This document shows, piece after piece, positions 1 through 9,300 of a stretch of DNA of 60,520 bases. The translations under genes were made by a program, and so were the position numbers. The notes under the pieces were generated by a model. That model saw only the letters and a list, made by a program, of their open reading frames with translations. It had not been told where the DNA came from and did not search any database. Position 1 is the stretch's first letter; each line of letters starts with the position of its first letter. Source of the stretch: a virus; IMG/VR virus record IMGVR_UViG_3300001683_000034, positions 1 through 60,520 of that record. The stretch is one strand, 5' to 3'.

Positions 1-15
1 TTTATAATCTGCCAT
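1..15 (-). CDS. 5' end of a further virion gene (partial)
   Basis: An ATG on the minus strand begins at position 15, reads M-A-D-Y-K and runs off the left edge of the window. A GGGGAAG sequence lies upstream at a suitable distance, inside the end of the preceding gene, so the minus-strand operon probably continues past the window. Only five codons are visible, so nothing can be said about the product. Confidence 0.4.
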
Positions 16-19
16 TCAA

Positions 20-508
20 CTAGACTTCCCCAATGATGCCTATTGTAGTAGACGCGCCAACCTCTGAAGGAAGGTTAGCTGGAATAGATTGTTTAATCCA
101 AAGACTAAATGAATTAGTGTCTGCCAGGGGATCTGGGATTGTAAGTGCAGTCGCATTTGCAAGTCCAATAGGTTCGACAAAGACTATAATACCAGGGTTA
201 GATGATGGGTCATCGGCTGTATCATTCCCAACACCAGCAGATATTTGAATCTGTCCAGGATGTTTAACATTATTTAAAAACACTTTTACGTTATTGATTG
301 GACTACCCGACGTGTTCCTTACCCAGATCTTTTGATATCTTACTCGAGCATCTTGTCCTATATAATCACTAACTCCTTCTGGAAAAACATCACTAAGTGT
401 AGCTCCTACTTCGTTGCCTAGGTCTATTGCGCCACCAACAGTATTCGTATCTGGAGGACTAGATATATTCCAATTTGCAGACTGGTAAAAAGTTACATCA
501 AGTGCCAT
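20..508 (-). CDS. baseplate/tail-associated structural protein, unidentified
   Basis: The protein has 162 residues, is rich in Ser, Thr, Asn, Gly and beta-branched residues, and has no signal peptide or membrane segment. This composition fits a beta-structured virion protein. The ATG at 508 overlaps the stop of the frame-shifted end of the baseplate J-like gene in a TAATG junction, so it is translationally coupled to baseplate genes. Its position immediately after gp25-like and J-like genes is where many myoviruses encode a tail-tip (gpI-type) or fibre-attachment protein. The sequence itself is not one I recognise. Confidence 0.6.
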   Translation of the reverse strand: MALDVTFYQSANWNISSPPDTNTVGGAIDLGNEVGATLSDVFPEGVSDYIGQDARVRYQKIWVRNTSGSPINNVKVFLNNVKHPGQIQISAGVGNDTADDPSSNPGIIVFVEPIGLANATALTIPDPLADTNSFSLWIKQSIPANLPSEVGASTTIGIIGEV

Positions 509-663
509 TATTGCCTCACCATTATCGGGTTAATCTCATCTTCGTCAGGAACGAAGAGCTCATCCTCTTCTAATCTTAGGTCTCTTATCGCCTGAACTCT
601 CTTATTTATACAGAGAAATATAACTTCTGCATTTGAAATACTATTATCGGTATTAATAACTTC
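508..663 (-). other. out-of-frame C-terminal continuation of the baseplate J-like gene
   Basis: After the UGA that ends the J-like frame, the +1 frame stays open to a TAA at 508-510. It encodes about 51 residues, beginning EVINTDNSISNAEV and containing LEEDELFVP. This resembles the C-terminal end of gpJ-family proteins, where a short acidic stretch precedes an E-x-F-V-P element. There is no start codon early in this frame, so it is not a separate gene. The +1 frame is closed upstream by a stop at 685-687, so the frame change must lie between 665 and 684, next to a CCC run. It could be a real mutation, a programmed +1 shift, or a one-base sequencing error. Confidence 0.65.
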
Positions 664-1618
664 AGCGATAACTGAGGGAACCGATTAATGATTGAACCCT
701 AGACTCTGCAACATTGATAGTAGATTCTTTAAGAGAATCATTCGCTGAGTTAATAAACTTGACCTGTATCTCAATCTTGATAGGTATATAATCGAATTCT
801 CGTATATTAAATGTTATGCCAAACCCAGAAGTATTAGACAAAATTCTGCTAAGGGCTATGATGGTTGATTGAGAAATTCTGTTACCCGTGGGTATGAGAT
901 AGACATCATAGCTACCTGACCCAGACACACCTGGTCTTATATCGATATTAGCTATGTCCTGAAACTGCTGAATAGCAGTTGCTATTCTCGATTCATTGGC
1001 ACCCTCGGAAGCTACAGACGCAGAAGATATTCTGTTCCTAAATGAATCATCGCTTTCTATTGCCATAGAATGTACTATCCCAGATGTGTTTGTTACAAAG
1101 AGGTTACTTATAGCTAGACTATGCGTTGTCATGGTATTTGGGCCAATATTTACAGAAGTTTCACTAGATAGAGTAGCGCCTACAAATACAAAAGTATCTG
1201 TATCATTGAAATCCACCTGACTAGATACCGTTAAGGATGCGCTACCATCTGTATTAGTGAGTATTACTCCAGCAGAAATAGTATTACTCCCTATTACTCT
1301 TTTTAATGTGTTAACTCCCGTAACGTAGAATTTAATGTTTTTATCACCAGCAGTCGTGGTATATGTATCAGAACGCCCTCTAGACAAACCAAAGAGAGAT
1401 CCTATCAGATCTAGATAATACCCAGATGCTGTATCTAGGTATACCATAGAAGAAGTTCTTGATATTTGAGAAGATAGCTCAGCCATTTGAGTATTCATAA
1501 TATCCGCTATGCTTCTTATAGCGCTTCCTGCAACAACGTTGTTAAATGGGGTATTAGCTAGCAGAAAGTTCATGCTTTCTGCTTGGAACGAACCAAATGT
1601 CTTTCTCTTCTTAGGCAT
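662..1618 (-). CDS. baseplate J-like wedge protein (frame-disrupted near the C-terminus)
   Basis: The in-frame part has 318 residues. The N-terminus has a helical stretch followed by LDTASGYYLDLIGSLFGL, which matches the D-x-A-x-G-x-x-L-D-x-x-G region at the start of phage gpJ / T4 gp6-like baseplate proteins. The middle is beta-rich. Residues from about 195 contain ESDDSFRNRIS and ANESRIATAI, which correspond to the usual E-x-D-x-x-(F/Y)-R-x-R-I and G/N-T core of this family. The product would form part of the baseplate wedge. Its ATG overlaps the stop of the upstream gp25-like gene. The reading frame ends early at 662-664, and the expected C-terminal end is found in the +1 frame down to 508. 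Confidence 0.8.
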   Translation of the reverse strand: MPKKRKTFGSFQAESMNFLLANTPFNNVVAGSAIRSIADIMNTQMAELSSQISRTSSMVYLDTASGYYLDLIGSLFGLSRGRSDTYTTTAGDKNIKFYVTGVNTLKRVIGSNTISAGVILTNTDGSASLTVSSQVDFNDTDTFVFVGATLSSETSVNIGPNTMTTHSLAISNLFVTNTSGIVHSMAIESDDSFRNRISSASVASEGANESRIATAIQQFQDIANIDIRPGVSGSGSYDVYLIPTGNRISQSTIIALSRILSNTSGFGITFNIREFDYIPIKIEIQVKFINSANDSLKESTINVAESRVQSLIGSLSYR

Positions 1619-2046
1619 TATGCTACCGCCTCTAACGTCCCATTATTGAAATCGTATTTATATGCCATTATGTATTCTTTAGCCGCAGCATTATTAGAGT
1701 CTTCTATTATCATCTCATTTATCTTGATTATAATTGCAACATCATGATTATCGACTGGTACTACATTCAACGTATGTGTAGATCCCATGAGTATCCCTTG
1801 GTTCTTGAAAAAATAATCAATATGTAATCTAATACTAGACCTAGTATTAAAACTGTTTGGGTATCCTATAAACCTTTCAGGGCTTGCTCCAAAATGCCTC
1901 TCGGGCTTATAGTCACCATACTCAGTTAATAGACAAAAGTTGATAGTTCTTAGGAGCGATTCAGACGCAGTAGATATGGCTAAATCGCCATTATCCACTA
2001 TCAGGTCACCATTCTCGGTAGTATTTATATCTCTATCAGCGTACAT
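1618..2046 (-). CDS. gp25-like baseplate wedge protein
   Basis: The protein has 142 residues. It contains the ENGDLIVDNGDLAIS start, an LLRTINFCLLTEYGDY segment and the FGAS...G pattern typical of the T4 gp25 / XkdS-type baseplate wedge family. Length agrees with that family, whose members are around 130-150 residues. It sits directly before the J-like gene, the normal order in contractile-tail phages and related particles, where gp25 and J-like proteins form the inner wedge that triggers sheath contraction. The ATG at 2046 follows the stop of the upstream gene by 4 nt. Confidence 0.8.
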   Translation of the reverse strand: MYADRDINTTENGDLIVDNGDLAISTASESLLRTINFCLLTEYGDYKPERHFGASPERFIGYPNSFNTRSSIRLHIDYFFKNQGILMGSTHTLNVVPVDNHDVAIIIKINEMIIEDSNNAAAKEYIMAYKYDFNNGTLEAVA

Positions 2047-2050
2047 CTAT

Positions 2051-2491
2051 CTACTCCGGTTGAAATGAATCATAGTCAAACACTTGATATATGTATTTAA
2101 CATTCACGCTATATTCGTCTCTATCTATTTCGTTAAGACCATTCATTATCTCAGATCCTAAAGCAAATAGAAACAAGTATTTACTATTGTCTGGGCTTAA
2201 TATAGAGAATGGCGTTAGACTGGTTGGCGGGACTTCAGTGGTCAATTTGTTAATCGAGTTCCCGCCAAAACTAATGGATTCTGGTGCTGCATCGATTTGA
2301 ACGCCATCTGATCCTATCCTGGTCATATCCTGATCTATGGTCATTCCCCATTTATCACTACCTATGTCCATACCTGGGGAAAGACTCAGTTTTCCCTTGG
2401 TGAGATTCCAGGTCAATGGCCCTATATTCTCATCGCCATCAGACAGGAAATTTACTGGTATTTGGTGAGAAGAAGGCTCAATACCCATCAT
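2051..2491 (-). CDS. unidentified baseplate-region protein
   Basis: The protein has 146 residues and no membrane segment. It starts with tandem ATG codons preceded by AAAGGA about five bases upstream. A central stretch, PGMDIGSDKWGMTIDQDMTRIG, is beta-rich. The C-terminal half (SVNVKYIYQVFDYD) looks like a beta-strand repeat common in small baseplate or tail-completion proteins. It lies between the giant hub gene and the gp25-like gene. Its function is therefore probably baseplate assembly, by context only. Confidence 0.6.
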   Translation of the reverse strand: MMGIEPSSHQIPVNFLSDGDENIGPLTWNLTKGKLSLSPGMDIGSDKWGMTIDQDMTRIGSDGVQIDAAPESISFGGNSINKLTTEVPPTSLTPFSILSPDNSKYLFLFALGSEIMNGLNEIDRDEYSVNVKYIYQVFDYDSFQPE

Positions 2492-2515
2492 TCAAATCCT
2501 TTCTATCGTAGTAAT

Positions 2516-3307
2516 TCACCGTAGGGACCTCCTACTGGCTTCTGCATCAACCTTGCGCAATTCTATTGTTCTTTTATTGCAATCGTCATTTAATACAGCA
2601 CCTATACCATTTTGTAAATTTTTAGCTACGGAGTTAGCATCATTGACATCAGCATCTTTTATATAGGCAGATACTCCTGAAGGAACAATATCTGTACCTC
2701 TGATATCATTGAGATCTGTATATACTATAGATACTATAGATATATTAGACATCGATTTGGGGCCACTACTTCTAGCTGTAGATATATCAAAGATCACAGT
2801 AGGACCAGGAGACTTTATGAAATCTATCTTATGGGGACCTAGAATAGATTTAGGCATCCTATAGGTATTCTTGAACGCCCAAAATCCTTGATATGCTGCG
2901 AGCCTATTGATAGCGGTAGAAGACAAATCTTCAGGTGGTGATTTATCTGTCGAAGGGGTGTTCTTGAGCGCGTTCATTTCTTTCTCGGTTAAACTTGACT
3001 TATAGAATTCAATTCTTCTTTTTATTTCTTTTTCAGAAGGTGAAGCATCTGGGTCCTTGTCTCTGCCTTTAATGAAACCTTGGAATGTCTGAGACAGGCT
3101 CCTATCCATTAATATGATATATGTATCCAACCCAGATGAGATTTCTCCAGTACAAATAGGAATCCCATCGGAAAAGTTTTCGCTGGAATCCAAGTATGGA
3201 CCCTTATAGACAACTGCAGTAACCCTCTTTTTATAAGAATTTAAACCGATAAACTCGTCTTGTCTGACATAGTCAACTGCTTTTTTAAGAAATGTTTGTC
3301 TAACCAT
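2516..3307 (-). CDS. unidentified baseplate-region protein
   Basis: The protein has 263 residues. It starts at an ATG overlapping the stop of the 2508-aa hub gene (TAATG), with GGTGA upstream. It has a charged helical middle (about residues 85-115), a segment with DRSLSQTFQGF, and a basic C-terminal tail (LRKVDAEASRRSLR). I do not recognise a family. Its place between hub and gp25-like genes suggests a hub- or wedge-associated protein. Confidence 0.6.
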   Translation of the reverse strand: MVRQTFLKKAVDYVRQDEFIGLNSYKKRVTAVVYKGPYLDSSENFSDGIPICTGEISSGLDTYIILMDRSLSQTFQGFIKGRDKDPDASPSEKEIKRRIEFYKSSLTEKEMNALKNTPSTDKSPPEDLSSTAINRLAAYQGFWAFKNTYRMPKSILGPHKIDFIKSPGPTVIFDISTARSSGPKSMSNISIVSIVYTDLNDIRGTDIVPSGVSAYIKDADVNDANSVAKNLQNGIGAVLNDDCNKRTIELRKVDAEASRRSLR

Positions 3308-6300
3308 TAGATTTCACCGACTCTTTTAAGTAGAAGAAGTGGGTCACCTTGCTCAGTTGGGGCAGCCATCCATTCTCTGAACCAGTAGCCTAGCTCAGTC
3401 GAAAGGTCGGACCAGGCGTCGTTGTGCTCTAGGGCATCATACATATTTTCTAGCCCTGATGCGAATGGAGCTCCATTGTATCTTAGTAGATTTATCTTCG
3501 CCGGCAGATAGGCTGTACCAGCATTGAATGTATCATCAGCTCCCTTAGATAAAACACTTGTTTGAGACAACATAGGAGACATGAACTGGTCTACAATATC
3601 CCCTCCTCCTCTCCCGCCTATTCGCAAAACCATTGTTTGCCAGAATACTGCTCTTGCACCTGCAGAAAAACGCTGACCTAGTATCACGCTAGTTGCGGTT
3701 CCCGAACCACGTGCTACTGTTGTCCAGCTGTGCAGTGCTGTTACTCTACTGGCAGCGGTAGCCTTGGCTCCAGCTGCTAATACTGCAGGAGTTGATCGTA
3801 CCGCTTCCAGTACTCCAGGAAGAAATTTATTACCTGTGCCCTTACCTATGGCTATTCCGGCTGCTTTTATCGCAGAAAATGCATTACGTCCTCCTCCTGC
3901 AAATGGTATCAACGCACGCGTAGCCTGGAATGCACCAACCATTGTTCGAATTACTACATTTGCTGCAACTCCTGCAGTCATAACAATTCCACCTAGCATA
4001 GGTACAATCACGGATACTACAGTAAGGATATTCATGGCTTGCCCAAAAGCACGACCATTACCCACTGTATACCAGAATTTCTTCATCAAAGATCTTTCGT
4101 AGGTACCCAACGAACTATTCTCGGTAGATAATGCACAAGGAACTACCGTAGTTGTCCAGCCATTAACCGCGCTGAAATTCTGTATAACTCTTTCCGCCAT
4201 GACTACGCCATACATGTTATTCACATCATCGGCTAGATGTATGGCATCATACGGCTTCATATTCCTACCTATCATAATGAGACTACCGCGATACATTTTA
4301 GATAGCCCTTGAGCTATTCTAAATGTCATTGCACGCTTTGCTAAGTTCGGAGTTGTAGCGTTTATCTCTGTAAAAGTTTCAAGGATATCTTTTGGTGCGG
4401 GGTACATACCTCTATAATTCATCCCAGCTGAATCTGCGTGAGGCCACGAACCAAAGCCTTGATTCGAGGCAATACGGAATACACCCGCACTCCTATCTAT
4501 CCCGTTCTCTTCAATACCATAATTACTAAAACCCCAATTTCCAAAACCGGCTGTTTCATCGACTGTATCGATAGGAACTAGCAATCTAACAGCACTCCAC
4601 ATATCAGATTCTGTTGCAACTATATTATTTGCTATCAGGTCGTGAGTAGTACTTACTACGTGATGATCTCTAAATATTTTATAGTTATATGGTAGCGTAG
4701 TTCTTATGTCCTCATCCCCTGTCATCAATTCTCGGATTGTACTCTCAACTTCATCCGGATCTTCGCTGTCTAAAATTTCAGAAGCTAGCAGTAAAACTTG
4801 TTTGTACGGAATAATAAAATTTCTAACTAGTTCATAATAGTTATTATTATTGTAAGCTCTATATCGAGGAGAAAATACTGCATCTAGATCTACACCATGC
4901 TTTAGAGACCGTGGAGACGGAGAGAAGGGAGAACTAGCGCCGCCCGTAAATTTTTCGGTCCAAGTTTGCTGAGGATTGCTCCGAATATTATATATAAATG
5001 GCTCAAACCTGATTGTGGAGTTATGCCTCTCTCTCCCTCCCCCTAGGCCTCTCAAAAAGCGAAAGTTAACTGTATGATTATGATCCTGTACACCTGTAAC
5101 ACGGGTAGCAAGTTTAAATTTGGCGATATCACCCTTATTAGACATGATAAGATTGGGGGCCAATTCGAGCATATTTACGTCTAGGCCATTTATCTTTAAC
5201 TGAAAATAGCCCATGCCACGCTGACTCCACAAATTGTGGTAGCGTGTCTTATCATAATATGTATCGCCTCCACCTCTTTTATAAATTTCTCCCCCCGGAT
5301 CCTCATAGAACGTGTACATATCTTCCGGAGAACTTCCTGCTGAAGGATGACTCTCGCTATTAAGATAGAATTCACCAACCTGTTGTGAGAGTTTGGCAAG
5401 ATTATAATAATTATCCTGGATATCTTTCTCAGATAGATTTAAGAAAATACCCAGGAGATTGGCATGGACCTCATCTATATGATTCTTCTTATTTCCTGAA
5501 TCGCCTTTTACCCAAGGATTAAAATAAACATTATAAACTAAACGTTCTAAATCTTCATCTTCCCAATGTGTAAGGGATTTAGATTGCTCGGAGGCTATTG
5601 CTTCTCCGCCGGGAGTTCTAGCAGCGATTATTCGTTTATATCCTGTAGTCTCAACAAGCTCGTCTATATGTAGTAATTCTATTGTTTTTATTCTATTGTA
5701 TTGCCCTACTCTTCTTTTTATCGCGTTGCTTAAATTATTTATCTGTTGAAAAAGCATATTATATTTTGCATGCTTACCAAATTCTCGTTCTTGTTGCTTA
5801 TACTTTGATCCAAAATTATATTTAACTTGATATTGACTCTCTTCTTCCGTAGGAGGCCTAAACTGATATACGCCAGCTGGATCACCAATAAATAGAGTCG
5901 CATCCTGTTTATATGGAACTACCGTAACAATAAAATTAGGCATATACCTAGTGACTTCTCTGAGTCCGTCTATGACGGGACCATTAGTGACTAACCATTC
6001 ATTGGCGACATTGACGCTAGCATGGTTAGATGATGTATTATAAATATTCGTAGATAAATCAAATCCGCTAAAGCCAAAATAGTTTCTCTCTAAGCTTTCT
6101 GAAAGCCAACTGTATGTATCACCCCTCATCGTTTCCTGGAATCCTACCACTGTATCAAACTCACCACCAAGTGTTCTGCTTATATCATTATCGGTAGTTC
6201 CATAATCCCATGATTGAGTCCTTTCACTAAAAGGACCACCCTTTTTACGGGGGCTGAATTGAATAGGTTCACCAAGGTGAGACATGCCTTTTCTAAGTAG

Positions 6301-9300
6301 TTTTTTAGATGACGCTATATCTCCTAATAGTATATAATTTATAACATTTAAAAAAGAGCGTGTATGTGGATGCGATACGAATGGTATTAAATGCCGAAGA
6401 TTGCTAATCCAATCCTCTTCCAGAAAACCACCAAAATCATTTTGTAATTCACTTTGAAATCCTTGTGCTACAATTTCAACGATACTGCCGGCCTTAACTT
6501 CTGATATCTCTCCGGTAAATACAGTTTTTAAATGTTCTATATTATTTCCGTAGCCCATTTTTACCATGATATGTATGCCAGGCCTGAGCATAATCTTTCT
6601 AAGGAATTTTTCTCCTTCCTCATCTACGACTCTGTTGGTCTCAACTAAATTAGTACTAGACTCAGTTTTATCTTCTGATTCGGTAGTCTTATCTTCTGAA
6701 CTAGGGCTCTTCTTTATTTTTCTAGTGCTGACATGATCGGAGAAAGCCATGGTAGATAGTACGCCACCAAAGTTAGCTAGTTTCATAGTACATATATCAT
6801 TATCGTAGATATGTGAAGATATCGAGCATTCTACTACCTCACCGAAGCCATAGAAATCATCTTGGTGGTATGCCCTGTCTCGATCTTCTTCTATAAAATA
6901 AAGTCTTATCGTGGGGAAGCTTCTAAGAACAGACTCAGTGTGATCTGGGATATGGGCTATTTGCTGCCTATGTATAGCTTCTATCGCTTCTGGGTCATCC
7001 ATCGCTATGGACAAATCGGATACAGAGCTGTAGTACATTGGTTCTACTGCTTTACCATAATTGACTACTTTATATCCCCAAACAGATTCCTCATCATTTG
7101 CTGTTTTGACATCTGTTCTCTGGACGCCTCCTATAACAGTGCCCTTCTCAGTTAGGAATTCTATATGCAATGCATTGCCGTCTTTATACGCGTTATATAT
7201 ATTTTCTAAAGTCTTATCGTCCAGCTCTGATCCAAGCCCCTTTTGAAACGCGTCTCTCATGTTTTCTACCATAGCTTCAAAAGTAGTATTCCGTGCGGAA
7301 TACATCCCCGCATTTATCCCGGTCATTGCTTCATTCAAAGCTGCGCGCACTCTATCTCCGTTGAGCTGTAGAATTTCATTGTCATCTTTCTTACCAGCAG
7401 CTTCCAGTTTCGCTATAATAAAATCGTATAAACGTGTACTAGTCAATGGCAAAGTGATTGTTCTACCGCTGAGATATTCAGCTGCACCACTAGGTACATT
7501 GGCTTCTTCCGCCATACCTTGCTTATCTCTATGTCGAAAATAAAAGATATCCGGATCTATAAAATGTTCGGGACTTGCAGCAATTGCATCAGAGATATCA
7601 GCTATTGACATAGTTAGTAAATCTGCCATTTTTATATCTGTACCGTCGGGATTTCTATTAGGCAGCACACCTCTATCTCCACATTTTGGAGCAAATATTT
7701 TCATCAAACGATCTATGTTTGTTGACACAGGTGAATTATTAGGCACGATACCAACAGAAGTAGTAAAACTATCATTTATTTGTTTGATTGCTTTTGGATC
7801 ATTAAACAACTCACCATATGTCGGTAGATATAAATCAGGATATAGATTGATTATACTATTATTGAATGAGTTAACTTCTTTAGCTATTTCTTGTATCCGA
7901 GTTATATCTAGTCTTGCAGAAAGTGCTGAAGCTGAAGACTGGGTATCATCTCTTGCTCCATGCATAGACATATTACCAATATTTCTTGGAGAAGAAGAGT
8001 CGTAGTGTCTAGTAAGCTTAGATACTTCGCTTCCACTAGGCTCTGTAGTAATATCAAATATAAGCAAGTGGCGGTATTTTCCCGAGGCCAGGCTGCTTAA
8101 TATCTCAAACGATCTACTCATTTGTCCTTGGCCGACAAAGTCGTCTCCTTCAATCGCTCTAGTATGTATCCGCTCAAAGATACATTTTCCGATACTATCC
8201 CATAGATCCTTAGGCATTATCTTCCCTTGTTTATGGAATATATCTACAAGATTTTTAGCTTGGTATATGTCGAGATCATGCCCTTTAGATCGTATTCCAT
8301 ATACTGTGTTATCTATGCTGGGAGCAGCCGGGGCATAGGCGCTAAGAGGTATATCGATATGTACATCTGTATAGCCCGATTTAAGGGCATAGTACCTATT
8401 CTCAGTTGGATCTACTCCCCAACCAAGAATATTGTCTTGATTATAGCTTCCATCCTTTTCCTTGTATACTTCGGTAAATGGATTCTCGCTAGCCAGCCCA
8501 AAAAATATCCGGTGTAATTCAGGCGAATGAAATATTTTCTGAGTACTGTGCTTATTTTCTGTTTCAAAAATTGATCCAAAGTGAGAATGTAACTGCTGGC
8601 TACCGACGGGAGTAGCCAATAGAGTAGCAGCACTCCTAAAGAAACCTGCCCAAGTAGCCTCAAATTGACGATCCGATCTTATTGCACCCTTGGCAATTTG
8701 AAGTAAATCATTTTGAACTGCATCTCTGTTTACTGGATAGTCGACGAAAGCGGGAAAATCATGTGAAAGAACCCCTGTTGGTTTACTTAGTCTGTGATTC
8801 TCTCTTATCTGCACTATCTGATCGACTATCCCCATAAACACTGGACCATAGAGCACACCATGGACACCCCTACCAGGATTTAATATCGTTGGCAACGTAT
8901 CATCATCCGTGGCTAGTCCAACTACCCGCATAAGCTGTTCAAGTTTATGCACATGGTTTTGATCTATTGGACCATATTGAGTTCTTGAGTTAGACCATGG
9001 CTGGGCTGCTGCCCATATCTTATACAGATCATATAGGTAATCCCATATCATCTCTATGGACTTAAGGCTAATCACACCTTTCTCTAGCTGCAATTTTTCA
9101 TTTCCCATATCTTGATAATTCTCAATGAAATTAATTATTAACCTATATAAATCCGGAGAGTCCGGGTCGGACTCGATCGTTACAGATTGCGGAGTGACCC
9201 TAGATATGCCAAAAGAATTCACTAGTGGATTTTCTATGATACCAAAAGAATTAAACAAAAATTGTGATTTTTCAGCATCTACTATTCTTGCCTTCATAGC

